The position numbers and the translations under genes are program-made. A stretch of 64,000 bases of DNA from Pirellulales bacterium (GTDB lineage Bacteria > Planctomycetota > Planctomycetia > Pirellulales > Thermoguttaceae). Shown piece by piece: positions 1-9,091 of this stretch; the first letter of the stretch is position 1, and every line of letters begins with the position of its first letter. The notes beneath the pieces were generated by a model. The model did no database searches and had not been told where the DNA came from. It was given only the letters and a program-made list of their open reading frames with translations. The stretch is taken from contig JADLEL010000170.1 in the NCBI GenBank assembly GCA_020846145.1, positions 1 through 64,000 on the forward strand, written 5' to 3'.

Positions 1-127
1 AAACATGGACCTGTCCCCTTCCCGCGGCGCGAGGGGGACAGTCCCATTTTCGCGGCGATTAAGCACTTTTAGAGCACCATAATCTTTTGCGCCGCGAAAA
101 TCGGGACAGTCCCCTGTGAACGCTTAC
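1..127 (+). mobile_element. 205-bp MITE (IS66-like ends), copy 1, partial
   Basis: Right part of the dispersed 205-bp element; its left end lies outside the window. It ends with the inverted terminus GTGAACGCTTAC at 116-127. It carries the GGACCTGTCCCC and GGGACAGTCCCC motifs shared by all copies. Short reading frames inside it are not genes. Confidence 0.85.
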
Positions 128-187
128 CGTTTTTTGATGCGATCGGTTCCCGACGCCTCGATTTCCATCACGCCTCTTTTGGCGATT

Positions 188-790
188 TTACCCGCCGCAT
201 CCCTTGGCCGGGGCACACGGAGGTTTCGCGCAACAGGGCACCGGGCAGCAGACGGTTACCGGAACCTGCACGCAAACCGTCTTCGGAATGCAGCAGATCA
301 CCGTGTAGGGGACCCGTTTTTCGACGATCCGCGGCAGTTCCTCGACCTTCTCCGCCGGTTCCTCGCGGAATGTGGTGTAGGGCACCTTGCGCAGGCATTG
401 CACGGGCATCATCTCCTCGCAAGGCGCGCCGCATTGGGCCGGCGCGCAGGGGGGCTTCGCCGGTTCGCACGGCGCGGCCGGCTTGGGAACCATGCCCGTG
501 AACGGCGCACAGCGATAAGCGACGTCTTCGACGAATTTCGTCGCGGGCACTTTCTTTTGATCGACGGCGTCTTCATAGACCGTCTTGTAGAAAGTGCATT
601 CCTTCTCTTCATAGACGACCTTCTGGCAGGTCTTCATCACGGTAAAGCATTGCATTTGGCAAGGCGTCTTGCAACAGCAGTGCTTGTGGCAGCGGAGGCG
701 GGTAATGCCGCAGTAACCGGCGTCGGCCGTGCCGATGCCCGTCAAGCAGAGCAGGGCCGCCATCACAAACAGAATCGATATTTTTCGCAT
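188..790 (-). CDS. Cys-rich secreted protein, YTV-like
   Basis: A 200-aa exported protein of unknown function. Residues 1-24 form a signal peptide ending at TADA. The mature part is very rich in Cys and Pro (CCC, PCC and CAPA motifs) and has the repeated pattern VPYT(T/V) followed by hydrophobic and Cys residues. That pattern resembles the YTV domain described in planctomycete proteins thought to belong to the cell envelope. Disulfide cross-linking outside the cytoplasm is an inference. The start is well supported: GGAG and AAGGAG lie just before the ATG at 790. It is a single gene with no operon partner visible. Confidence 0.75.
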   Translation of the reverse strand: MRKISILFVMAALLCLTGIGTADAGYCGITRLRCHKHCCCKTPCQMQCFTVMKTCQKVVYEEKECTFYKTVYEDAVDQKKVPATKFVEDVAYRCAPFTGMVPKPAAPCEPAKPPCAPAQCGAPCEEMMPVQCLRKVPYTTFREEPAEKVEELPRIVEKRVPYTVICCIPKTVCVQVPVTVCCPVPCCAKPPCAPAKGCGG

Positions 791-1339
791 GGGGGGGGAC
801 TCCTTCTCCCAAAAAAAACAATAGGCACTTGCAATCGATTTCGCGACGTCATCAATATCTTATTCAGGTTTCGCGCATTCTCCGCGTTAGCATTAGCGTG
901 GCTGCCCTATCAAACGCGACAAACCGTGAAAGCATCATAAGCCAATTTTATGAAACGGGGAATGCCCGCAAACTTTTTCTAATCGACCCAGAGCAACAAA
1001 GGGAAAAAATTTCTTGCGGAATTCTTTTTTCAGATCGAGAGAGAAGCCGGTCGCCGGTCAACGCGGCCTACGCTTCGCGGTAACCCGTTGCCTCACAACC
1101 AGATAGCAACCTCATCCGCTTCATTTTCTATAAATCGGTTCCCCCCTGAAAAGATGGGAAGCGTCATTTTCCGAGGTGGAATCGATGTGGTTTTTCCCAT
1201 TTTCCCCTCTGAATCGAGTGAAACTCTTCAAGGTAATTTGGGCGGTGGTCGAAGAAAACGAATGAAGCGATAAAGTTGCTTTTGCCAACTGTCGTAACCG
1301 AATCGATTATCAATCCGATAGGGATTGGGGGGGATTCAA
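791..1339. other. intergenic region, no gene seen
   Basis: About 550 bases between the Cys-rich gene and the HEAT/barrel gene. It is relatively AT-rich and holds AATCGATT-like words, but no convincing ORF, RNA or terminator. It probably contains the promoters of both flanking genes, which diverge from here. Confidence 0.4.
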
Positions 1340-3418
1340 GTGAAAGTTCACGTTTTTTTCTTGTCGGCATTTGCCGCTTTTTGTCTTCTCGCCGGAGACG
1401 CGGCGTATGCGCAAGCTCCCGCTGCTACGGTAACGGGTAATACTCTCTGGCATTGGCTGGGGATTCCACAAGGCTTCAACAAAGTCAAAGACGCGCGGGT
1501 GAACCGCAACGGAAATCGGCCCGAAAAGGAACGGATCCCGCCGTTGAAGCGGATCGCGGATCCAGCCAATCTGGAGTCGCAGAATCCCGCGATTAAGACG
1601 GCGGCGAAAATCAAGGCCGAAGAAGACCTCGCGCCGCAAAAGATCAAGGCCATCAAGTATTTGGGAACCGTCGGTTGCGGATGCTATCCCGGGGTGCGCG
1701 ATGCCCTCTTGGCGGCGCTCGACGATTGCACCGAGGAAGTCCGCTACGAGGCGGCGATCGCCTTATGCCAAGTCGCCGGCAACCCCTGCAACAACTGCGA
1801 CAAGAGCGGCTGCTGCAATGCCGAGGTGATGAACAAATTGAACGACATGGCCACCGGGCAGGACGCCAAGGGCTGCTGCAAGGAATCGTCGGCCCGTGTG
1901 CGACAGGCCGCCGCCAACGCTTTGAATGCTTGCCGGCGGAAGAATCCCACGACTCCGATGATACCCCAGCGAACGCCGGAAACGCCCGAAGAACCGCAAC
2001 CGGCAACGAGGGAAATGCCGGCGGAAACGAATACCCCGGGGCCGGTGCCGACGCCCGCCCCGGTGCCGCCGTCGGGCAATCGGAAGTACGCGCCGCCCCA
2101 CGACAATATGCACTTGACGGGCTTCACCCGCGAAGGAGGCGTTGCCGTGGCGAGCGACGCCGCGCCGGCAACGGCGATCTCGGCAAGCGATCCGAAAACG
2201 TCGGGAGTCGCCGAGCAAGTGGCCTTCCTGCGGGGCGAACGCTGCCGCCGAAGCTACGTTCCTTGCCCGCAATATCAAATTTGCCCCCCAGAGTCCCGTC
2301 CCGCGCCGGGCGAAACTCCCGCGCCGCCGGCCACGGGCGAAAAGAAACCGGGGGAGGAGGCGATGGCCGAATCGGCCCTCCCGCCCAGCAACGCCTTGGC
2401 GAGTAATTATGGAGCGACTTCCGGACCGTTGTCGAGCGCGCCGAACATGATCGGCGATTTCTTCGGCGACGCCGGAGTGCCGTTCTACATGGACGGCGTG
2501 TACGTGGGAACCGCGCCGATGCCGGGCAATGCGGTCCCCCGCTACAAAATGGCCGAAAACACCAGTCCGCTTCCGCAAGACCGGCTGTATTTCGATTACA
2601 GCTCCTACAATAACGTTCCCTTGCTCAACCAGCGCGGGCCCGTGAACGCCTATTCCGCCGGCTTCGAAAAGACGTTCTTCAACGGGCTGATGTCCTTCGA
2701 ATTGCGCGCGCCCATGGCGGCGACGGCCAGCAACGACGTGTTCCTGGACGGATCGACCCGCACGCAGAGCGGCGAATTCGGAAACCTGGCCGGGGCGCTG
2801 AAAACGCTGTTGATTCGCCGGGAGAAATTCATCTTGTCCGGCGGATTGGCGATGACCGCGCCCACCGCGCAGAATACGCAGATCTTCTTCAATCAACAAC
2901 GGCCCGATCCCCTGTTTAGCATCGAAAGCCAGTCGGTCCATCTGATGCCGTTTTTCGGCGGACTGTGGACGCCCAACGAGCGCTGGTTCGGCATCGGATA
3001 TATCCAAGTCGATGTGGACGTGAACGGCAATCCCGTGTCGGGTTTCTATCCGGGGTCAACCACCCCGACCGCGGAGTCCTTGGGCCGTTATCGCGATTCG
3101 ACCGTCCTGTTCGCCGATCTCGGCTTGGGATATTGGGCGCGTCGCTCGAAGGACCCCTGCAAATTCTTCACCGGATTGGCCTACGTTCTCGAATTCCATT
3201 TGAATCAGTCGCTCGAAGGACGGGAAGTGCTCACCGCGCCGAACTTCCAGGTGGGAACGACGGCCCAAAACGTGTCCTTCATCGATATGACCGTGGGCGC
3301 GCACGTGGAATTGTATAGAATGACGACCATCACCGCGGCCTACTGCACCCCGCTCACTTCCGATCAGGATAAGCAGTTCGATTCGCAATTCCGGCTGTTC
3401 GTCAACCGTCGATTCTAG
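1340..3418 (+). CDS. exported HEAT-repeat/outer-membrane-barrel-like protein
   Basis: About 692 aa. The preferred start is GTG at 1340, after a G-rich stretch; an in-frame TTG at 1325 would add five residues before the signal peptide, which ends near AYAQA. Residues about 75-200 have a HEAT-like look (LLAALDDCTEEVRYEAAIAL, then a Cys-rich loop). A Pro-rich linker of about 100 aa follows. The C-terminal 300 aa look like an outer-membrane beta-barrel, alternating aromatic and polar residues and ending FVNRRF. The same LWHWLG motif, the block SALPPSNALASNYGATSG and the barrel recur in the next gene, so the two are paralogs. The function is unknown; a surface or porin-like role is inferred. Confidence 0.75.
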   Translation: MKVHVFFLSAFAAFCLLAGDAAYAQAPAATVTGNTLWHWLGIPQGFNKVKDARVNRNGNRPEKERIPPLKRIADPANLESQNPAIKTAAKIKAEEDLAPQKIKAIKYLGTVGCGCYPGVRDALLAALDDCTEEVRYEAAIALCQVAGNPCNNCDKSGCCNAEVMNKLNDMATGQDAKGCCKESSARVRQAAANALNACRRKNPTTPMIPQRTPETPEEPQPATREMPAETNTPGPVPTPAPVPPSGNRKYAPPHDNMHLTGFTREGGVAVASDAAPATAISASDPKTSGVAEQVAFLRGERCRRSYVPCPQYQICPPESRPAPGETPAPPATGEKKPGEEAMAESALPPSNALASNYGATSGPLSSAPNMIGDFFGDAGVPFYMDGVYVGTAPMPGNAVPRYKMAENTSPLPQDRLYFDYSSYNNVPLLNQRGPVNAYSAGFEKTFFNGLMSFELRAPMAATASNDVFLDGSTRTQSGEFGNLAGALKTLLIRREKFILSGGLAMTAPTAQNTQIFFNQQRPDPLFSIESQSVHLMPFFGGLWTPNERWFGIGYIQVDVDVNGNPVSGFYPGSTTPTAESLGRYRDSTVLFADLGLGYWARRSKDPCKFFTGLAYVLEFHLNQSLEGREVLTAPNFQVGTTAQNVSFIDMTVGAHVELYRMTTITAAYCTPLTSDQDKQFDSQFRLFVNRRF

Positions 3419-3445
3419 GATTCGACTCGTTTTTCCGAAACTTCA

Positions 3446-3476
3446 GGGTGGCGGATAATCCGCCGCCCTTTTCTAT
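3446..3476 (+). terminator. rho-independent terminator
   Basis: A GC-rich stem (GGGTGGCGGAT with ATCCGCCGCCC, one G-T pair) followed by TTTTCT, 27 bases after the stop of the upstream barrel gene. Confidence 0.8.
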
Positions 3477-3521
3477 TTCTTGGCGGCTAGTGGTTCGACA
3501 ATCGTAAAATGACAGGATGTT

Positions 3522-3572
3522 GGGATGGCAGTTGTACTGCCATCCCTGGGGCGACAGTACAACTATCGCCCC
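3522..3572. repeat. REP-like double palindrome
   Basis: Two adjacent hairpins. The first is built from GGATGGCAGT and its complement around a short loop, the second from GGGGCGA...TCGCCCC. Both contain an AGTTGTACTG-type core. They lie between the terminator and the next gene. Confidence 0.7.
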
Positions 3573-3726
3573 AACATGAACCTGTCAAATTGTATTTGTC
3601 GGACTACTGTTTTTTTATTCGTTCAAGCAACGAGATAAACGTGCCGAAGAAAACGAATGGTCGGATTGCGCGATTTTTAACGGTTATGCGGAGAAAAACG
3701 GTTGCCTCCGCAAGTTGGGGGAAAAT

Positions 3727-5382
3727 ATGAAAATTCGCTTATCGGTCTTGTCGGCAATCGCCGCTTCGACTTTGCTCTTTTCCAGTCTTCCAACGTGCGC
3801 GGCCGAGGCGGTTCCGGCCGTAGGAACGCACCGCCTCTGGCAGTGGCTGGGATTATCGTCGGGGTGCGCCGACGCACGAGACGGGAGGATTTATCGAGGC
3901 GGCACGCGCCGTTACGCGCCTTGCCCGCACGAGCAAATTTGCCCCGAACGTCCCTCTCCCGCCCAGCCTGGCGAAGGCGCGAGGCCGGGGGAAACTCCCG
4001 AAACGCAACCGCCCGGCGAAAAGGCCCCCGCGGAGTCCGCAGCGGGCGAGTCCGCCCTTCCGCCCTCGAACGCCTTGGCCAGCAATTATGGGGCGACTTC
4101 CGGGCCGCTCTCTTCCGCGCCGAACATGATCGGCGATCGATTCGGCGGCGGAATGGTCTCTTCGCGAATCGTCCGCAGCTTTCGATTCGACAACCTCTCC
4201 GCGGACTTTTCGCCCTACCCCAATTACTTCACGGTCAACGCCGTCGGCACGCGCGTGGCTTTGAATCAATTCATTCCTAACGGCAGTTTGAACAACGCTC
4301 CGGTCCTCGACTACAACGACGCCGCGAGCCGCTTGGGCGGGCCGCCGCTTGCGAGCGTGCCCGCCGGAGGAATGCTGGTCGGCGGCGTAACGACGACGCC
4401 CGATAACGACATTTTCACATCGCAATTCGACGTGGCCTACGACGTGAACGTCCCCAGTCCCAGCGGCGGCGTGGTGGGCCGGTTGAAGATCGCCGACGAC
4501 ACCAGTCCCATGCCCCGCGACCGCGTGATTTTCGATTACAACTATTTCGACGCCGTGCCGCTGTTCCCCGGCGGCGTGGCGGTCAACCGCTTCACGCCGG
4601 GATTCGAAAAAACCCTCTTCGACGGTTGGATGTCGTTCGAGATGAAACTGCCGATGGCGACCACGCTCGATAGCACGATCGTGCAAGACGGCGTAACGAA
4701 CACTTCGAACGGCGAATTCGGTAATATGCTGTTGACCTGGAAAAGCTTGGTGATGCTCCGCGAAAACTGGGCGCTTTCCGGCGGTTTGAGCGTCGCGCCG
4801 CCCACCGCCGGCGACGTGCGCGTCGTTGCCGCCGACGGCACGCCGCTGCTCCAAGTGGCCAACCGCGCCACGCATCTCGGCCCGTTCCTGGGCTTCTTGT
4901 GGACGCCAAGCGACCGCTGTTTCGCCCAGGGATTCCTGCAATACGACGTAGCCGCCAACGGCAATCCCGTTTCGGTCAATGAAAGTGTAACCGGCAGGGA
5001 GCTTTCCTCGGTCGGGAAGATCTGCGACACGACTTTCCAATATCTCGACGTAGGCGTCGGCTATTGGATGTATCGCGGGCACGAGCGGTTCCGCCGCCTG
5101 ACCGGCTGGGCCTGCACCGCCGAAATGCACTGGAATCATTCGCTGCAAGAGGCCGACGTCGTGCAGGCGGGCAATTGGCGCATCGGCGATTTCGCCAGCA
5201 CCATTGAATCGTTCAATCTGACTCTCGGAACGCACCTCGAATTCTTCGATCGAACGACCGTCACCTTCGGCTATTCCGTCCCCTTGGGCGGCGGATTGGA
5301 TCGCGAGTACGACGGCGAATTCCGGCTGATGGTCAATCGCCGCTTCGGTCCGCAAAACCGCTTGACTCGATCGACGTTCTGA
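3727..5382 (+). CDS. exported outer-membrane-barrel-like protein, paralog of 1340-3418
   Basis: 551 aa starting at ATG 3727, which gives a clean signal peptide (MKIRLSVLSA...TCAAEA). It keeps the RLWQWLGL motif, the shared block SALPPSNALASNYGATSG and a C-terminal barrel ending LMVNRRF, but lacks the HEAT-like section of its neighbour. FEKTLFDGWMSFEMKLPMA here matches FEKTFFNGLMSFELRAPMA in the upstream gene. Domain loss or gain after tandem duplication explains the pair best. Outer-membrane location is inferred from composition and the aromatic C-terminal residue. Confidence 0.75.
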   Translation: MKIRLSVLSAIAASTLLFSSLPTCAAEAVPAVGTHRLWQWLGLSSGCADARDGRIYRGGTRRYAPCPHEQICPERPSPAQPGEGARPGETPETQPPGEKAPAESAAGESALPPSNALASNYGATSGPLSSAPNMIGDRFGGGMVSSRIVRSFRFDNLSADFSPYPNYFTVNAVGTRVALNQFIPNGSLNNAPVLDYNDAASRLGGPPLASVPAGGMLVGGVTTTPDNDIFTSQFDVAYDVNVPSPSGGVVGRLKIADDTSPMPRDRVIFDYNYFDAVPLFPGGVAVNRFTPGFEKTLFDGWMSFEMKLPMATTLDSTIVQDGVTNTSNGEFGNMLLTWKSLVMLRENWALSGGLSVAPPTAGDVRVVAADGTPLLQVANRATHLGPFLGFLWTPSDRCFAQGFLQYDVAANGNPVSVNESVTGRELSSVGKICDTTFQYLDVGVGYWMYRGHERFRRLTGWACTAEMHWNHSLQEADVVQAGNWRIGDFASTIESFNLTLGTHLEFFDRTTVTFGYSVPLGGGLDREYDGEFRLMVNRRFGPQNRLTRSTF

Positions 5383-5412
5383 TACTTCAGCACAAGATGC
5401 ATCGATTGAATT

Positions 5413-5534
5413 TAGCCCCCCGTGAATACACGGGGGGCTATACGTCGAAGAATAAACCATCTAAGACCGCCCAAAAATCCACTTCAGGGATAAATTCCGC
5501 GGCTCGCCCCCCGGTGTATTCACCGGGGGCTAAA
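5413..5534. repeat. pair of REP-like palindromes (TAGCCCCCGGTG type)
   Basis: Two palindromes at 5413-5440 and about 5504-5534, each built from TAGCCCCC(C)GTG and its complement around a short A/T loop. The same unit occurs at 26654-26680, and a variant occurs at 32018 and 32538. Confidence 0.75.
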
Positions 5535-5556
5535 TGGCCGGTCGATTACCACCCCA

Positions 5557-6138
5557 TTAAAACTCGGTGCCTGCCGGCGGAGCGGTCGTTGACGGCGGCG
5601 TTTGCGGCCGATTGACTTGGGTAGATTCCGGCGGCGGCTGGATTTCCGTTGCATTCGGCGGGCCATACGTCGGCTGCGGAGGCCGGATGGAGGTCGGTGG
5701 CGAAAGCGGCTGCCGGTCGTAGGCCGTCTTCGGTTGCGGCGCGTATTGCGGCGCGTATTGCGGAGCGGATTGCGGGGTGGGCGGCGGGGTGTAAGTCGGC
5801 GGCGGGTATTGCCGAGCCGGTTGGGATATGCCTTGCGGATAAGGTTGGGGAGCCGTCAGCGGCGTTGCTTGCGGGGCGTATTGCGGCGCAGGTTGCGGAA
5901 CGTATTGCGGCACGTAAACGGGAGCGGGCTGCACGTAAACCGGCGGCGGAGCCACATAGACCCCATACGGATACGGATAGTAGCGCGGATAATACGGACG
6001 GTAGTAATGCGGGTAATGGTGGCGATAGATCGGAACGCCGAATCCAATCCCAAAACTGACTTGTGCGCGAACCGGCGGGCAAGCAACAAACAACACGGCC
6101 ACGAAAGCAATCACGAAGAGCAATTTATTCCCGTTCAT
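5557..6138 (-). CDS. Pro/Tyr/Gln-rich secreted protein
   Basis: 193 aa. A signal peptide covers residues 1-26 (ends PPVRAQ). A Tyr/His/Pro-rich stretch follows (RHHYPHYYRPYYPRYYPYP), then repeats of the type YVPQ, QPAPQYAPQ and Pro-Gln spacers to the end. No catalytic domain is visible. GAAAGG lies a few bases before the ATG at 6138. Low-complexity secreted proteins like this are common in planctomycetes; an envelope or matrix role is only a guess. Confidence 0.6.
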   Translation of the reverse strand: MNGNKLLFVIAFVAVLFVACPPVRAQVSFGIGFGVPIYRHHYPHYYRPYYPRYYPYPYGVYVAPPPVYVQPAPVYVPQYVPQPAPQYAPQATPLTAPQPYPQGISQPARQYPPPTYTPPPTPQSAPQYAPQYAPQPKTAYDRQPLSPPTSIRPPQPTYGPPNATEIQPPPESTQVNRPQTPPSTTAPPAGTEF

Positions 6139-6498
6139 CGCTCAACCTTTCTTGGCGACAGCCATTGGTATAGGAGGCATTTTCTCATAAAAACTGATCA
6201 ATTTCACAAGCAATGACCATACCCCATATTAGCAACCCAAGGCCGGAGCACCTAGATCGATTTCCGCCGATTTAACCTTAAAATGCCCCTCTTGGCAGTG
6301 GGCTGTTCTTTGAAGATTGGATAATCCCCCGATATTCCAGCCGTATAAATCGCGAGTTCGAGATGCGCGTTCCGAACCGCTTGAAAAATGCGTAAGATCG
6401 GTTACAAATAGGGGAAATATGGATGTCGATTAAAACGGTAAATATTCCCCCCCGGCGCGTACCATTTAACCAAGTTTGACTTCGGAAAGGAACGAAAC
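6139..6498. other. intergenic region, no gene seen
   Basis: Divergent gap of 360 bases upstream of araB. No hairpin, repeat or ORF of note; presumably carries the promoters of both flanking genes. Confidence 0.4.
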
Positions 6499-8169
6499 AT
6501 GGCGAAATACACCATCGGGCTCGATTACGGCACCAATTCGGCGCGGGCCTTGGTCGTGGAGATCTCGAATGGCGCGGAGGTGGGATCCGCCGTCCGCGTT
6601 TACACGCACGGGAAAGAGGGAGTAATCATTTCCCGCGATCCCAACCTCGCCCGACAGCACCCGGCCGATTACCTGGAAGCGGCCGAAATCGTCATCCGGG
6701 AAGCCTTGGCCGATGCCGCGAAGCGGGTAAAGGGATTCAAGGCCGAGCAAGTGATCGGCATCGGAGTCGATACCACCGGCAGCACGCCGCTACCGATCGA
6801 CGAGGACGGCAATGCGCTGGCGATGAGCAAAAAATTCGCCAAGAACCCGGCGGCGATGGCCTGGCTGTGGAAGGACCATACTTCGATCGCCGAGGCCGAG
6901 GAAATCACCGCATTGGCGCGGAAGATGCGGCCCGAGTATCTGGCCAAGTGCGGCGGCATCTACAGCAGCGAGTGGTTTTTCAGCAAGATTTTACATTGCT
7001 TGCGGACCAGCCCGGAGGTGTTCGACGCCGCCCATACCTGGATCGAATGTGCCGACTGGATTCCCGCCATGCTCACCGGCACGCAGCGGCCGGGCGATTA
7101 CAAAATCGGCGTTTGCGCCGCCGGCCATAAGGCGATGTTCAACGCCGAATGGGGCGGATACCCCGACGCCAAATTCCTCGCCAAGCTCGATCCCAAAATG
7201 GGCGCGCTGCGGAGCCGGTTGAACGACGTGGCCGGCGATATCTCCGAATCGGCCGGCGGATTGACCGCGGAATGGGCCGAGAAAACCGGCCTCGCGCCGG
7301 GAATTCCCGTCGCCGTCGGCGCGTTCGACGCGCATTTGGGCGCGGTCGGCTCGGGCATCGGGCCGGGCGTGTTGGTCAAAATCATCGGCACCAGCACCTG
7401 CGACATGACCGTCGCCGCCGGCGAGAAGAAACTGGCCGATATCCCCGGCATCTGCGGCATCGTGAAGGGCAGCATCCTGCCCGGCTGCTACGGATTGGAG
7501 GCGGGGCAATCGGCGGTGGGCGACATCTTCAACTGGTTCGTCAATTACATCCAACCTGGCGGCGCGGAGGGCACGCACGAGCAGTTGACCCGCGACGCCG
7601 CGAAACTTGCCCCCGGCGAATCGGGCCTACTCGCGCTCGATTGGAACAACGGCAACCGCACCGTGCTGGTCGATCAGCGGCTGACCGGCTTATTGCTGGG
7701 CCAGACGCTCTACACCACTCCGGCGGAGATTTACCGCACGCTCATCGAGGCGACGGCCTTCGGCGCGCTGATGATCGTCAGCCGCATCGAGGACTACGGC
7801 GTGAAAATCAAGGAGGTCGTCAACTGCGGCGGCATCGCCGAGAAGAATCCGCTGGTGATGCAGATTTACGCCGATATTTTGGGCCGCCCGATGAAGGTCT
7901 CCCGCTCGGCGCAGACCTGCGCCCTCGGCTCGGCCATCGCGGCGGCGGTCGTCAGCGGCGGCTATGCCGATGTCCCCGCGGCCCAGAAGAAGATGACCGG
8001 CCTCAAACCGAAAGTCTATAAGCCGGACGCCAAAGCGCACGCCGTGTATAAAGAGTTGTTCAAGCTCTATCGCCAATTGCACGACGCCTTGGGCACCAAA
8101 GAGTGGAACGGCAATTTGTACGGCGTGATGAAGGATTTACTCGCGATTCGCGCGAAGGCGCGGAAGTAA
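6499..8169 (+). CDS. araB: ribulokinase
   Basis: 556 aa, normal length for AraB. It phosphorylates L-ribulose to L-ribulose 5-phosphate in L-arabinose catabolism. It is an FGGY carbohydrate kinase: the first phosphate-binding motif DYGTNSARA is at residues 9-17, GVDTTGSTP is near 90, a GTSTCDM motif is near 297, and the C-terminal NCGGIAEKNP / GSAIAAAV region closes the second ATPase domain. GGAAAGGAAC just upstream supports the ATG at 6499. The epimerase gene araD follows at 115 bp, so the two form a pathway pair. No arabinose isomerase is in the window. Confidence 0.93.
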   Translation: MAKYTIGLDYGTNSARALVVEISNGAEVGSAVRVYTHGKEGVIISRDPNLARQHPADYLEAAEIVIREALADAAKRVKGFKAEQVIGIGVDTTGSTPLPIDEDGNALAMSKKFAKNPAAMAWLWKDHTSIAEAEEITALARKMRPEYLAKCGGIYSSEWFFSKILHCLRTSPEVFDAAHTWIECADWIPAMLTGTQRPGDYKIGVCAAGHKAMFNAEWGGYPDAKFLAKLDPKMGALRSRLNDVAGDISESAGGLTAEWAEKTGLAPGIPVAVGAFDAHLGAVGSGIGPGVLVKIIGTSTCDMTVAAGEKKLADIPGICGIVKGSILPGCYGLEAGQSAVGDIFNWFVNYIQPGGAEGTHEQLTRDAAKLAPGESGLLALDWNNGNRTVLVDQRLTGLLLGQTLYTTPAEIYRTLIEATAFGALMIVSRIEDYGVKIKEVVNCGGIAEKNPLVMQIYADILGRPMKVSRSAQTCALGSAIAAAVVSGGYADVPAAQKKMTGLKPKVYKPDAKAHAVYKELFKLYRQLHDALGTKEWNGNLYGVMKDLLAIRAKARK

Positions 8170-8180
8170 ACTTTCTCATG

Positions 8181-8262
8181 GGTGCCATGCCCACGCTCGT
8201 CGTGGGCATGAGAAGTGGAAGTGCTGGCATAACATGCCCACGACAAGCGTGGGCATGGCGCC
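8181..8262. repeat. REP-like palindrome pair (CCCACG...CGTGGG type)
   Basis: Two copies in opposite orientation of a palindrome built from GCCATGCCCACG and its complement, lying between araB and araD. The same unit is found once at 37375-37400. Confidence 0.8.
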
Positions 8263-8284
8263 GCGCCAAGATGATTTCGCAATC

Positions 8285-8980
8285 ATGCTCGACGACCTGA
8301 AAAAATCCGTTTGTGCGGCCAATCTGCGGTTAGTTGCCGAAGGACTGGTGACGCTGACCTTCGGCAATGCCAGCGGAATCGACCGCCGACAGGGGATGGT
8401 CGCCATCAAGCCGTCGGGAGTTTCCTACGCCGAAATGCAGCCGCGGCAGATGGCGGTCGTTTCGCTTGCCGACGGCGCGGTGCTCGAGGGCGATCTTCGG
8501 CCGAGTTCCGACGCACCGACGCACTTGGCGCTCTATCGGGCGTTTCCCGCGATCGGCGGGATCGTCCACACGCACGGCACGAACGCCACGGCCTGGGCGC
8601 AGGCCTGCCGCGAAATACCGGCGCTGGGCACCACGCACGCCGATTATTTCCGCGGGCCGGTGCCTTGCACGCGGCGGCTCACCGATGCGGAAATCCAAGC
8701 CGATTACGAGGCCCACACCGGCGCGGTTATCGCCGAGCGCTTCGCCGAACTCGATCCGCTGGCGATTCCCGCGGTGCTGGTCGCCAACCACGGGCCGTTC
8801 ACTTGGGGCAAGACGGTCGAGGCGGCGGTGGAAAACGCCGTCGTGCTCGAGTTTATCGCCCGCATGGCCGCCAAGACGCTGCGCATCGCCGGCGAAACTC
8901 CCGTGATGCCGCCCGCCTTGATCGACAAACATTTCTTTCGCAAGCATGGCGCGGGGGCATATTACGGGCAAAAAATGTAG
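8285..8980 (+). CDS. araD: L-ribulose-5-phosphate 4-epimerase
   Basis: 231 aa. Class II aldolase family enzyme that converts L-ribulose 5-phosphate to D-xylulose 5-phosphate. Visible motifs are GNASGID near residue 27, SSDAPTH near 72, the zinc-binding HTHGTN near 95, and HADYFRGPVPCTR. The start at ATG 8285 matches where family members begin (MLDDLKKSV). Earlier in-frame ATGs at 8234 and 8255 lie in or next to the REP palindrome and are less likely. The stop codon is embedded in the left arm of the next repeat. Confidence 0.93.
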   Translation: MLDDLKKSVCAANLRLVAEGLVTLTFGNASGIDRRQGMVAIKPSGVSYAEMQPRQMAVVSLADGAVLEGDLRPSSDAPTHLALYRAFPAIGGIVHTHGTNATAWAQACREIPALGTTHADYFRGPVPCTRRLTDAEIQADYEAHTGAVIAERFAELDPLAIPAVLVANHGPFTWGKTVEAAVENAVVLEFIARMAAKTLRIAGETPVMPPALIDKHFFRKHGAGAYYGQKM

Positions 8981-9070
8981 GGTGGGACGAGCGTAGCGCA
9001 GTCCCACCAGGCATTTCAAACTGTCGTGCGTAAAGCATGGCGGGACTGCGCTACGCTCGTCCCACCCTAC
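8977..9070. repeat. REP-like long inverted repeat
   Basis: Left arm GTAGGGTGGGACGAGCGTAG... at 8977 and its complement ending CGTCCCACCCTAC at 9070, arms of about 32 bp around a loop of about 30 bp. The left arm supplies the araD stop codon; the right arm ends 22 bases before the next gene. Confidence 0.85.
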
Positions 9071-9091
9071 GGATGCCACGAATAGCGCGGA

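Noticed and set aside
3853-5460. 535-codon open frame opposite the second barrel gene
   Set aside because: Same GC-driven shadow; composition lacks any domain, while the plus strand carries a signal peptide and a paralogous barrel.
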